The notes below the pieces were generated by a model. It made no database searches, was not told the DNA's origin, and saw only the letters and a program-made list of their open reading frames with translations. 64,000 bases of DNA from Acanthaster planci (lineage: Eukaryota; Echinodermata; Asteroidea; Valvatida; Acanthasteridae): positions 278,279-342,278 of the forward strand of contig NW_019091506.1 of assembly GCF_001949145.1 (NCBI RefSeq). Reading direction: 5' to 3'. Made by a program: the position numbers and the translations under genes. Shown one piece after another: positions 22,301-35,000 of the stretch. Numbering within the stretch: the first letter of the stretch is position 1; each line of letters starts with the position of its first letter.

Positions 22301-24651
22301 GTGTGAACTGATCGCCAGCACGTGTGGTATTACCATTTCAGGAACCCCAGGTTTCTTTTCGTCTTCCAACTTCAAGTGGCGAGGCCAGCAGAACGAATTT
22401 TAGTGTAAGTTTTTTTTGTTGGGGGGTCGACTTTTTTTTTAGATCAGGAGAACTTCACTTGTTCCCTTTTTTTTGAGACTTATTTTTTTTAGAGGGGATG
22501 AAGAAGAAAAAGCAAGGGTGCTCCAATCCAATTTGGGACATCTGGCCAGGAACTTGGATTACTACCCTTCATAAATATTCATGAGAAAATTGGAACATGT
22601 TATTGGTCAATATTGCTGTGAATCCAGGAAATAATAATGATAGGTGACATCCTCCCGTTGAGTATCATGCTCACTGCCTTGTGGTTGTACATGCAGTCTG
22701 TGATGTAATATTAACAGAACCATTCTCTCATAGTCCTTGCCAGACATGCAGAACTCTACAGCTCAGAAACAACTTGTATGTTGACCTTAAATTTGTTATT
22801 TCATCATTTTGCTCATGAATAACTTTTTAAGGTGTAATGAAACAAGTACATGTGTAGCATGGCTTATGTCTGGAATATAGTGGGTATGACTTGTCCATCA
22901 GTGTAGGTCAGCTAGACTTCCTCCCTTCACTGCACATTGGGAGGTAGCCAAACTGACCTACACCCAGGGACCAGTTTTTATTTGGAGGTGTCAAGCCAAC
23001 CTACACCTCAGGACTAGTAATTCCCATGACTTCCCCTCAAACCATCGTTTGTATAATACTTCTATTCCTCCCTGGGTGTGATGCCAGTCTATTGGAGGTT
23101 GCTGTTCAGCTAATTTAGTCTCCCAGTTACACTCCTGAATCCTGGGTTGAGAGAGGTTAGTAGGCGTGAAGTGACACGCTTAAGGCCTTGCATTGTGGCT
23201 AGCAGAAGGATTTGAACTGTGGCCCTCAGGTCTTGAGTCACAAACATTAAACACCAGGTCTCATTTAGTAGAGCTTGCAGTTAACTTGTCTGTGATCAAG
23301 CATGACTTCACTTTGCTGGTTATAAAGGCTGAGATAAAACTGGAGTTAGAAAAGCTGTGATAATGTTTTGCCTTTTACAAAAGAACTGGCTTTTTTCTTT
23401 TTTAATTCAGAATGAAAGATTTTGCAGCTGTCTTTTGGGGGTGTTCAGAAATAGTCCTGAGTAAGTGGCAGTCGGGTAGGCTGATGGCATTTGTATTGCT
23501 CTGTACTTTGTTCATCTTTCTTGGACTCAATTTTCTTTTACCTACTTATAGGACAAGGATCTTAGTTTGTGCCTTGTGAGACTGACACCTAAGCGTGACC
23601 TCTTCATCAAGCACCAGCTGTCTCAGCATCAAGCCTTTGTCTTTGTGTACTTTGTCCGTCAAGTTCTGGCCAAGAGGAGACAACTTATGTCAAAAATGAT
23701 CGAGTAAGTTCCCCCCCCCCAAGAAAAAAAAAGAGAGAGAAAGAGAGATAGACTGTGGTCAAGTGAGTCATAGTGTCAGTCTTGTGCTACGTGTTCAGGT
23801 GAATGTGCTGTAAAACTGTCTACTTGTGGAGTTTTTCTGCCAAAAAAGTTTGAATACTAAATTTGGGAACAGAATTTCAGAACTACCCAAGTGCCTGGGA
23901 AAAGCTGTCTTTCAAAACTGAATGGCATTCACTGCGTTTTTGAGATATTAAGATTGAAATTAAGAATTGGTGTCAAGAATTGCATTGACACCTAAGGGCC
24001 TTAAGGAATATCTGAAGTAGGGTCCAAGGAGTTCAGTTCTGGGGAAAATGTATTACTTGTGCAAATCTTACAGAGCAACGTTGTCAACTTGACAGCTCGG
24101 TTTACTCAAATTTATTCCAAATCAGAAATGGAGATGGGAAAAGCAGGTGAAAAAGATAAGAGGTCTGAGCCTCAACTTGACATTCTTAAGTTCCTTATTC
24201 TTCCAACCTGTTGATGACAAACAGAAAGCAAGCTTTTGGATGTACTCTGGCATAGTAACAGACCAGCCATCTTTAATTTTTCTACTTTACAGTTTCTCTC
24301 TGCAACAGTTCTGGACTGGAGACAGATTTTTTTCCTTTGTTTGGAATCAGCCTAACTGATATTGTTAATGGCAATCCTGCTTTGCATTTTCCTTTTTTTT
24401 TTTACTAACTCAGAGCTTGGGCACCAGGTCATGGAGATATAGTCCACGACTTCGGCTACGACAAGGAAACGCTAACGGGCAGCGTAAACCCCACCGACCT
24501 GCTGCGAATCTACATGGCTATCTGCCACCTGGACAGCTTCAACGGCTCCTGGATGGGAGAGGATATGGTGGGTTATGCCTCCAGGGTCCTGGACCAAGAG
24601 CATGGAGTGGAGTACGATGACAGTTTAGCCAGCCGGGGGATTCTTCTCTGA
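19345..24651 (+). CDS. TFB2M: mitochondrial transcription factor B2 (dimethyladenosine transferase 2), 8 exons
   Basis: TFB2M works with POLRMT and TFAM to open mitochondrial promoters and descends from KsgA/Dim1 rRNA methyltransferases. Exons are 19345-19840, 20483-20722, 21147-21295, 21845-21934, 22342-22404, 22734-22775, 23552-23703 and 24414-24651. All phases agree and total 1470 bp (489 residues). The start is the first ATG in frame; it opens an Arg/Ser/Leu-rich presequence (MSQSLRQGTLTLAWLTSRLS) fitting mitochondrial import. SAM-site motif I is VETSPGPGILTRQLL (about residues 161-175), split by intron 1. Family landmarks LRVMHADFF, EAVPWEADIPIKV-like joining of exons 2 and 3, ALMQMSCDIELLH and LVRLTPKRDLF follow in order. 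Two tiny exons (63 and 42 bp) encode a Ser-rich, probably variable loop. Confidence 0.9.
22901..22963. repeat. TFB2M: stem-loop in TFB2M intron 6
   Basis: GTGTAGGTCAGCTAGACTTC is mirrored by the sequence ending AACTGACCTACAC at 22963. The stem is about 25 bp with mismatches. A related CCAACCTACACC lies just downstream near 22993, so a larger degenerate element may be present. Confidence 0.45.
23040..23235 (+). repeat. possible interspersed repeat in TFB2M intron 6
   Basis: The stretch has the general wording of abundant marine-invertebrate repeats that end in a GGATTTGAACTGTGGCCCTC-like box. No second copy is present in this window, so the assignment rests on style alone. Confidence 0.25.
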
Positions 24652-27600
24652 AGACAGCAGTTAGTAGGTAGTGAACTCACTGTACTTGTTTCAAGTATGT
24701 CTTGGATTCTGCTAAGCCCGGTTCAGACTCGGAACAAAAGCCAACACTAATGTGAAATTGTGACTATGAATTTGACTCATCTGGTCTCAAGCAATTTCAC
24801 TGTAGATACTTCGTAATGTCAATTTCAATGTGCTTGACCGGTCGTTTAAGACCGGCTCAGGAGAAGGGATGCGACTAATGCCCGAGCCGCAGAGCCACAG
24901 GCTTGGGCATTATCAGTGTTGGTTCTCCTGAGCAAGGTCTTAAACATTAGTTTAAGACCGGCCAAGCACATGTTTATTCCCATTCGTAAATGCCTTTTTA
25001 TTTAGAAGGTCAAAAGAAGTCAACATTCTAAAACTTTACTTTCATTTCCTGAACACCCTGTCCATTTTGTGGTATATTCCTTTGAAAGTTGTCCACTAGA
25101 ATCCCCTCCAATGAACTTGGTGTGCGCGTGGCGCGTCGCGTGCACACAGACTCCTGACCAGTCAGACCCAATTAAACTGTCTTGTATCCAGGTGCCAGCA
25201 CATGATTTATGCAGCTTGCATTATCACTTCTCAGGGGGCATTATCAAATGTTAATACATACGTTGTTGAATAGAGAGACTGTCTGAGGTATTTAAGGCCG
25301 TGTCCAAAACGGGCTTCCCAAGCTACTGTTAGATCTATTGTTTACGCGTCTCCACACATATCCAATGGAGCGAAGACCTAGCTCCAGACAAGAGATTCGG
25401 ATGCAGGGTATGAATTATTGTTATGCCCTAAATGCTGTAAGAGTTGTCTCAGAACATGTGCAGTAATAACTCAATGGGCAATTAGATTTGGAGCCTAACC
25501 CAATTTGGCTATGAACCCAGGCTTCCAACTTTGTATTGGTTACCATATGACTTGATGATTCCCCTCATCTGTATTCTGACTAGCCCAAATCACAAATGCA
25601 CTTGTACACAAAATCCTGGTGCCCTGTGTTATATATGTGGATAGTTACATGAGTAAGGGCACCGATGCGCTGATAGACATCGGTCATGTAACATCTGTCT
25701 GGAATATTGAGACTGTGTTCAGATTCAGTTAACTTTATGCTGATGAAAGTGAACTTCTGGTGGATTTGTAAGTTGCAGGCCCTGATTTGGTGCCCATCTT
25801 TGTCGTGTGCAGTTGAAGATGTCAAATTGTAGATGGGCAAAATCAGTTGAGGAGCAGTGTTGTGTTAAAGATATGTCATTGTGGACTTTTGTTGGAAAGG
25901 CGTGCCACTTTCTTCCTTTTCTAGACACAAACATAAAAATCACAAAAACTTTGTTCACAATTTTTCTCCAGAGTACTTGAGGTTATATTTAAGCCACAGA
26001 AATGCTTCATACATTTAGCACACCCCTTGTACTAGCACACACATAAATGGCTTCATGCTGGCATTGTAATGCAAAAGAAAAACGATAATAGTACCTTTCA
26101 CTCCAAGGAAGTATCAATGTGACATAAATACCCTTCATATATATTAATACCCTTCAAGTTGCTACTACCTTGGCAAATATCTGGCTGTCTACCCTTGTTA
26201 CCTAGGACTTCTTTAATGATACTGCTCATTAATAAAGATATGAATATTCAGTAATTCACTTAAAGCACCCTGTTTGTGGAATATGGCAGCAGTGAAAACC
26301 CTGAAAAAGTGTGAAAAACAAATGGAGGGTTTAAAATGTATTAAATACCAAAGTGAAAAATACATTAATGCACTCTACCTGAAATAACATGAGGAAATAT
26401 TGCAGTGGTCAATTTAATATAAGATGGCATGTACTACTTCGAGGCTCCGGCAAAATGTGACTTGGAATTTGCCGGAGCTACTTTGAATAATAGGAGAAAT
26501 AAAAAGAAACTTTTATATTTTTTGTCACTTGCACATTGTTTTACCCATTAACGTGTTACACCATGAATAAAAAGTAATATATCAAAATCCAGAGTTAAAC
26601 ATACCATACTCTTTCTGATGCATTTAAACACTACATGTAAACAATGGGAAAAAACATTCCTAGTGATACTGTGTCTTTTGGACACTCTACACTTTGCAGA
26701 TTTTACCCTCTTATTGGCAAGTTTGAGGTCACTTGTTCCATACTTTTTACTTATGGGGGAAAGACTGGCAATATTCATTTCGACCATCAAATTGTATTTT
26801 ATAAGTTAAAACATTATTCATATAATTTTTAAAAAGATTAACTTGGGCCTGTAAAATGTAGTTCCAAAATGGCAAGTGAAAATGCATCATTGAGTTAATT
26901 ACCGACTGATCAAGCTGACTGTACTTGTGCCAAATTTCTTGGTTTGTGAAGATACCCTTTTTTTTACATTTGACACAAATTTTGTCCAACTGTTTGGATT
27001 CCCTGAACTCAGGCAGCTCAATTTTGTGCTCAAGACCATCCTCCTAATTAAAATCAGTTATCAATTTGGATTAATTGATAAGGTTGGTACTCAGATAAGA
27101 CTTATGAAATGAATTCACTATCATTTTTCACGTGTTTGTAAAAAAATCTAGTATTTCTTTTACAAAACTGCAAAATTTGTTTTATGAAAAATCTCATTTT
27201 TTGAATTGTATGAATTTTGAAAGAAAGAGAAAGTGCCATTAAAGTCCCTTTTTATCAACATCACTGAGTGTTGTAAAATACATGAGTGCATTTTAAGTTA
27301 TAGTATTTCAGTGAAAGTGGAAATATATAAATAGTGCAAATAAATAAGTCATCTTATTGCAATAAATATTAAATCTAATGATAGCTACTTTCAACTGACA
27401 AACCCAATAAATAAGAAATTGAATGTGCTCATGGAAGGTAATATACATGTATTGTAGTGTTGGATACACTTACTTGGTGTTTAAACATTAAAAATAATTT
27501 CAGTGCTTGCTAATGTAGCTTACATAATATTGTGCTTAATGTGGTACATCACATCACTTGTTATGTACTTGATGATATTTATACCAAATTTTGCCTTTGT

Positions 27601-27835
27601 TTCCGATGGTGATTTCCAGCTTCAGCTTCCTGAAGTTACATGTAGTTTCCATGGATAAGACCTATTGGGTCTTCATATAGATCAAATTATGGTAATACAT
27701 TAAGCCAAAATGGAAGTCTGATATTTTCTCATGGTTTTAAAACTACATGTATATTACAGGATGAAGCCACAGCCAGAAACACGGCTTAGATTTAGATTGG
27801 CTGTAGTCTGTTTTGCATTTTTAAAAGAAACATGC
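24652..27835. other. intergenic region between convergent TFB2M and galaxin-like gene 1
   Basis: It holds the 3' untranslated regions of both genes plus the hairpin element 24829-24972. The rest is very AT-rich. No coding frame is supported. A canonical AATAAA for TFB2M does not occur close to its stop; the first I see is near 26230. Confidence 0.45.
24829..24972. repeat. imperfect palindromic element of about 145 bp
   Basis: The left end ATGTGCTTGACCGGTC, followed by GTTTAAGACCGGCTCAGGAG, is mirrored by the right end, whose minus strand reads ATGTGCTTGGCCGGTCTTAA. There is an internal indel of about 12 bp. The centre carries a second inverted pair (TAATGCCCGAGCC and GGCTTGGGCATTA). It fits a small MITE. 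Confidence 0.65.
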
Positions 27836-29053
27836 TTAGTATTCATCAGGTGACATGCCTGATGGACCGTCAGTCAAGATAGTTTCCCGGGTCGGGCTTG
27901 GCTCACACGCTTCCAAGAAACGGTTCCAGCTCTGTCCTTCTGGGCAGCATCCATTGAACACATCTGGTGTCAGCCACTCTTTCCTCACCACCTCTCCATT
28001 ACAGCAGACCGCCGTGGAAGAATCGTACGCCGTCTCTCTGCAGCAGTGACCTGCGACTACGCCCTCGGTGACAGCGCTCCAAGCGACCACGGTGGTGTCA
28101 CCATCATTTGTGATGCCCTGACAGCAGGTTGCATTCAGGGGATTGTACAAGAGACTGCCGCAGCACTGGAGATCGTCAGATACATTCTCTCTAGCCCGGA
28201 TGACTGAGCATGGCTCATGGGTTACCAAGAAGAAACCATCATCAGTTGCTGATTCAATCGTGGTGGTGACGGTCGTGGATTGCCTTCGGTCTGGTTGACT
28301 TGGGAACTTCGGAATCACCATGCTGTTGTTATGGCAGTACTCGGTGCTGAGGTTGTATACTCTGTCATCACAGCATCCCTGCAGAGCCTGATCGTACCCT
28401 AGTCCTCCACACAGGGGGACTCCAGGTGTGCTAGTGCTGGTCTGGGTGCTGTTGCCTTGTCCTGATGACTCGGTGTTGGGATTGACCAAGGTCGTTGTTT
28501 CATCACAGTAATCTACACTGCGGTTGTAGACTTTATCTCCACAGCAGCCATGGGTGAGAGGGTTGTATGCATCCTGTCCATCACAGAGACCGAGCACCAA
28601 GCCATCTGCACAGGTCTCATTGGCAAGCCTGTACAGAACCCCATGGCAACAGCCCTTGACTTCACTGTCATAGTCCATGCTGTCACATGTCACTAGGGTT
28701 GCCTCCATTGAGCCGCGTGGTATCATCCTCTCGTGGACATGAGCAGTTTGGCCCTCAGCATCGGTCGTCTTTTCGATGTCGTCATCTGCCATGTCCGTTG
28801 CATCCTGGGTGATCCTCTGGGCATGCTCAGTCTGCCTGGCAAATATTCTTCGAGCGTGGACGGTCGTCTCCTCAGCACCCTTGGCCTGCACCTCCCCTTC
28901 CATGCACTGCTGGTGACGGCTGTCATAGACAATGCCATTGCAGCATTGTGAAGTGGACCGGCGTTGAAGACTTCTATTGCCACAGCATTGATAACGACGA
29001 CCATCCAGGATGTGGCCATTGCAGCAAACTGTATCATTTTCAAAACTCTTGAC
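27836..29053 (-). other. large terminal exon of galaxin-like gene 1
   Basis: This single exon (405 codons plus stop) encodes about eleven Cys-Cys pairs separated by unusual spacers. One is a charged stretch without cysteine (contains ARRIFARQTEHAQRITQDAT and DMADDDIEKTTDAEGQ). Two are Ser/Thr-rich (NTESSGQGNSTQTSTSTPG; QSTTVTTTIESATDD), suited to O-glycosylation. N-glycosylation sequons are frequent (NRS, NST, NLS, NNS, NVS, NAT). Modules such as GLGYDQALQGCCDDRVYNLS keep the galaxin pattern. The protein ends ...GMSPDEY with no membrane anchor. Confidence 0.75.
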
Positions 29054-32000
29054 CTGTTTTGAAGTAGAGAGTGCAGTTTAAGAAACGTTCCAGAATTGAT
29101 AGAGTAGGTTTTTATGATCGCATAGTTGGGGCTTGTTTTCTTTTCTGCATGTTCTACTTGATGTGTACGCTGTGGTATTTTTGTGAAAAAGATTACAAAA
29201 TTTAAAAGTATTAAGTTGATTTCCTCACCCTACAGTACTATAAACATTTACAAAAATATTATGGTCTGAAGCTTCTGATACGAATTCTTAACTGCAAATG
29301 TACATGTATCTGCCAATTTTGTTTATATTTGAGTTTCTTACCTGAACGATACCGCCACAGCAGATTTCCTTGGAGGAATTGCGTACGACATCATTTCCAC
29401 AGCAATCACCGTTCTGTACAAACTTGTGTAGCAGACCCTGACAGCAGGTGTGCTGGGATGGGTCGTAGTCACCAGCGGTTTGCCCACAGCATGTATGGCC
29501 GGAGTTCCTGAGGAAGGCAAACCTGTGCCCTTCTGCTCCGCAGCACTGGCGTTCAGTGGGGTCGATGGCTTGGTTGCCACAGCATTGCAGCCCTGGGGCA
29601 CTGGGATAGAGAGAGTCCTCGCAGCACAGGGGTTGTGGTTGAGCTGATGGGTCATAGGCCACCCTCCCACAACACTCTGTTCCATGCTCTTCTTTAGAAT
29701 ACCTGTCAAGAGAAGGCAATTAAAAAGAAAGTGAAGAAACTTTTTTTGGTATGTGACATCTTGTTCCTTTGGGTTGAAATTGTGAAACCATGATTACGTT
29801 ACGCCCTTTCCAATCAGCTTCCCAGAGTCCTTTAGAAAGGGCACTGATTGGTTTGACCACTGTCTATGGAACATACTTCATTTACTCTTGCATCTCATTT
29901 GCTTTCTCCAGGGATGTGATAGGATTGACTACATGTGTGTTGAGGTCGCCACATCCATTCTGTCTCATTAAATACTCACACAAATCCTTGGCAGCATGTC
30001 TTGGTGTCGTCCATGAGAACCTTGCCGCAGCACTCTCCGTTGGCAACTCCGTATCTCACTCCCTCGCAGACGGTTTCCTGGAGACTGTGGACAATGCCGT
30101 CTGTGCATAATATGCGCTCGCCCTCGATAGGAAACAGCCTACCGGCGCAGCACAGCTGGGTGTCGTCACTAGGCTCATAGGGTCTGGGCCCACAACATTT
30201 CATGTCTGGAAGAAAATTTAGGTTAGATATTTGAGATAGAGTCTTGGTCTAGGACCACAACATTTCATGTTGGGGGGACATTAGGTGAAATATTTCAAAT
30301 ACTTTGGATTTTGTATCTTTGCCAGGACAATATCTGGGTTCTTTCTGTGGTCTTTCACTGCATGGATATTGAAATCAATAGTGGCACCAGAGCTTCAGTT
30401 GCCTTGCAGAAAATGCAAGTTTATATGCTAAGCTAAAATACAGCTAAGAACCAGTTTTGTGTTTATTTGTATGACACTTGGGCCATTGACCTGTCTTCGC
30501 TTAGCAAATGTTTTCTGTGGCTAGCAGCTGCTTGAAGTTGGTGCTTCGCAGTTGAAAAAATTATTCTTCAGCCATTGCGATTTGTTTTATTAAAATTACG
30601 TAGACACAAATATTGCGCTGCTGCACGTACGGAAGAGTAAAATCCACAGTATCTTCGTCTGTTTGATCTGAATTTTTTATAATGTGTATTGATGTATAAA
30701 GAGATCTCATAAGAGTACTTTTTTTAAAGAGTTTACCCCATACCTCTGTTACCAGCAGTTGGGAATAGCCTGCCGTTACAGCAGATGTGCATGTTAGCGT
30801 TGTAGCCTCCGTTACGCCCACAGCACCGTCCTTCACCTAGGGCTGTGCCAGGAGTGCTGTAGACCCGTCCATTACAGCATGTCTGGCCTTGGCCAATCAG
30901 GACATCTCCACAGCACTCGTTGTCTGCAGGATTGTATGGGGTCCAGGTCCTGAGGTAGGGACCAGTGCCGCAGAGTGACGGGAAGGCTTCCACTTCACTA
31001 CGGGGACGGACGAGGCCGTTCCTGTCACAGGCACTGGTGTCGGTGTTGTAAACCGTGTCCCTGCAGAATCTGAAGAGTTGGAACAATCAAGAAATTTGGC
31101 ACCGTTAGCTGATTAAAGATGGTGGAAGCTGGAACTTGTGTATGATATTCAATGGTGAAATTTGCATTTTTTTTTTGTCTGGAAAGATACTTGATCTGAT
31201 ATGAGAGCACAGAAGTCGTAATTTTTCTCTTAATCTGTGAAATATGGAAAGTGTTTGCACAGAATTTTCTGTAATAGTCGGCAAAGATTTTCTGGTAACA
31301 GTATGCAGAGCCCTGAAGTGGGGGTCACACTCTCGGAGCTGAAAAACTGTGGAGATTGGAAGCTTGGAACGCAATCTAGTGGTTGGGATCAGGAGCGCCA
31401 TCAGGCTCATGCACCTCCTTCACTGCACGCAGTTTTCATCCCAAATTGCTGAAGAGAATAAGAAAAAATGCCTTCAGCCTTTCACGTCAGGAATGGATAC
31501 TCACCCAGCCACGTCCCTGGGTACATTGAAAACACTTCCGGCAAAGCAGCTCTGGAGACTGGGCGCGTAGACGTGGACACTGTTGCCGCAACATTCTTGT
31601 GGGTTTTCGTACTGGTCGTGCTTGTTGTATACGTGGCCTGCACAGCAGAGTTCGGAGTTCTGGTTGTAAATGTGCTGACCGCATGCTTCTTCTCCTAAGA
31701 GACGTATTGTCAGGTCACCACGAATAGTACAGATCTGCGGTTGAAAATAACACCGTAATATTGTATCCACGTATCTGTAGTTTAAGATGCATGTGATCCA
31801 CTATCAACTGTCCAAACAGTTTCCTCTCATTTTTAAGTTGCAGTAAAATAAAAAACGAACTTTGATTAGTCATTTTACTTTCAAGTGTAATTCTTAATTT
31901 TCCTAATCATTAACGTAAGTCATACATCTTCAGATCCTACATGATGTGGAGATGTACTCAAGATGTGAATATATCGAAGTCTAATATAAGACCTATGTAG

Positions 32001-35000
32001 TGTATGTAGCACTAGAGCTTTTTCAAAATTTTCATGAAATAGTGCTAATTGGGAATTTCTTTCCCATGACTTGTTAATTTCTATTTATTCCATAAACACC
32101 TGATCACATTCTGAATACAGAGGCACGTAGACATGCTAGCTGAAGGTTACTTTTAGGCAGGCTTGTATCCCCCCACCCGGTACCTGTTCTTTAATGTGTG
32201 TGATTTAATTGGATAACTAAGCATCATAGATCCATTCTCCCTGTTAAAGCTTACCTGGTCTTCGCTGTTATATGTCACCGGCATGCCACCACGCATAGGC
32301 CTGCCAGTCCGCCTGTTCAATGGTCGGCAGACTGCATCATGGTCAGGTCGGGTCTTGTTGATTGGCTGTTGCCGAGCAGTGTCACAAAGCTGATTGTCTT
32401 GCAGGAGTGACTTGCCACAGCATCTCTCGTCTGCTGCTGGCTCATTGAAGACACCAACTACGTGATGGAAAAGCCATTAAATGCATTGGTGAATTAGTCT
32501 TAACTGTTGGCTTTCAGTTTTGGGATGTCATTGTGCCTTTCAAACCAGGTTTGTTTGCTTTTACATGTTGAAGAAGCAACATGCACATTGTCCATTTCAC
32601 TGTTTCTCGTAATGTTGATGTAATTATGCTTGACGGTAAATGTTACAATATGCACGTATGCCATTTCAACCTATAGTTGGAGAAACCATTGTTTTTCATG
32701 TCATAAAGTCTCAAAGTAGTAACAAAAAGAGAAATACAATTAAGCCTCTCTGATTTCATACTAATCTATTTCTAAGATGTACCAATACATGTAACTTTAA
32801 CAACAAATGATGTTCCCCTTTTGTGGGAACAGTAGTACATAATTTAGGAATTTTATGAGTTTGTGAAAATTCCACAATTCTGCAGTTCTACCGAGTGCCT
32901 GTGTGGTTTCCTTAGCAAATTATTTAGTGTATGCGTATTACAGAGGAGTTTGTCAGGCGATGAACAATGCTCTTGTGGAACCAAGTTCTGGTCCTACCAT
33001 AGAGCTACAAAAACTAGAGCACTAACTTCTCATTCTCTTTGCAGAGAAAATTTGATGCCGTCCTGGGTGCAGACATTTTGAATCCGTGTGTGTGCTTGTA
33101 GAACATTTTCAATCAGATTGAATGAATATCAAAAAATGTATTCTGAATGCAATGCACAACTACAACATATGTGAATGTCACCGCGTGTTTTGAATAAGAT
33201 GCACATGTATAGAGCAATGGCACATCCATAGCTGATTATTTTGAAACAAATGTTTCCCTAACATTTGAGCAAGGTTGTTCGATTATGTGTGCATGTCTTT
33301 CAATGGCTGTCTTTCGATGAATAAGTTTGGCTAAATTCAAAAGTTGTTCCCTTAATTCAGTTGGTGTTAAGTGAGTTGATGAATCTGGAACAGGAACTGT
33401 TGTTTGCGTCAGGCACTGATAAAATCTGATTAGAAAAAAGGTCACAGCAAAATTCAAGTGCAGTGCTTATTCGCACCCAGTTGCATTTTTTCGCACAGAG
33501 CAAAATGAAAGGCTCATGTACTGTTTGTGCATCAGGTTGTTTGCATGTTGACTTTATTGGCGTACTGGTATAGAATACAAATGCAGATATTCAATTAGCC
33601 ATACAAAATTTCCCGTTTTCCACTGGTTTGTACACAAACATGGATGCACCCAGCAGGCATCCCTTTGTACATGAGTCAGTGCTGTAGTTTTTTTATATAA
33701 CTCTATGAGTCCTACTCAGTTTCTAGCCTACATACTGGGTACATACCATGTCTTCTGCCTCTGCAGCATGTCTGGCTGGCCGGGTCATATGCCTTGGTCT
33801 CCTGTCCCCAGTCTGCATAGCAGCAGGACAGGCCTGACCCAGGGAAACTCTGGCCCACCCTGGAACAGCAGGTCTCTATCTCGGGTTCGTAGCTGGTTTT
33901 CCCGCAGCAGCGCTGAGAGAGAGAGAAACGCTGGAGCTTTGAGCCATCACAACACATCTCACTGCTCATGTCGTAGGTACCTTCAGAGATAGAGACAGAA
34001 AGGAAAACTTTGCAGTTGTAGAAGACAACCTGTTCAGTCCATGGTAGTGTGTCATTTGGGGAGGTGGTTCATTTGTTTGTGTACTCAATATCAATACCTG
34101 AGAGCCTGGGATTTGTGCTGTCTCATAGAAACACACAGGAAACTTGCTGCTGTACCTGTTCTTGTGCAATGGTGTGTGCATTAAAGAGTTTTGAATATGA
34201 TTGTTTCAATTTCATCTGCTTAGCAGCTTGATGAAAGTTGCTTACACAAAACACAGAAGCGGTACATGTTCGTGAAACAGTATATGTGCGTGTGGCGTAG
34301 TGGTTAGGGCTTGTTGCTTCTGATCATGGGATCGGGGATTCAAATCCAGCTGTTGGCAGCATGTAAAGTTACAAGGGCAAGTCGCTTTGCCTGGGCCCTA
34401 TGTGCCTCTCTTCACCCAGGAGTAAAAATGGGTACCTGTGAGGGCAGACACAGTTATGTTTAGCCGTTTGCGCCGAAATGGCAGCATCACGCTAGTATAC
34501 TCCCCAGGGAAATGAGATGGTTTCAGGAATGTTCAGTTATAGTGAGCCAGAAGTGCAGGGATAACGATAATAGAGCACTTAGAGACTTTATAGTATTATG
34601 AGCTTTATAAGAACTGTTTATTATTAACGCAAAAAAAGGTTGCAGAGCATTTTCACTTAAAAAGTGTTGAAAGGGAGCTAGCTTACCTCTGCCACAGCAG
34701 TCTGTGTTTGGCCGTATCAGAGTTTTGTTCTGCTGACAGCAAAGGTGGTCGGTCTTAAGGTACGACTGACCACCGCAGCACCCCTGGATGTTCTCAATAT
34801 CTGGCAATGACTCTCTACGCCCACCACAGCAAGACTCAAGCACAGGGGAGTATGGATTCTGCCTACAACACCTTCCGTGACCTGGTTAAAAACATCAATG
34901 TAGATTTTGTCAGTAATGCAATACTTTTGGAACTCAGTCTCACATTTTTGTTATCAAAATGGACGAGTGGACAGTGTGTCATCCAGGACTGCCCAGTGCC

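Noticed and set aside
29329-29647. Plus-strand frames over gene 1 exon 12
   Set aside because: They oppose a minus-strand exon with eight Cys-Cys pairs and good splice sites, and have no motif of their own.
34291-34347. A functional tRNA gene
   Set aside because: The A and B boxes are present, but the surrounding bases cannot form a cloverleaf with an acceptor stem, and the body continues as a repeat shared with 37845-38175.
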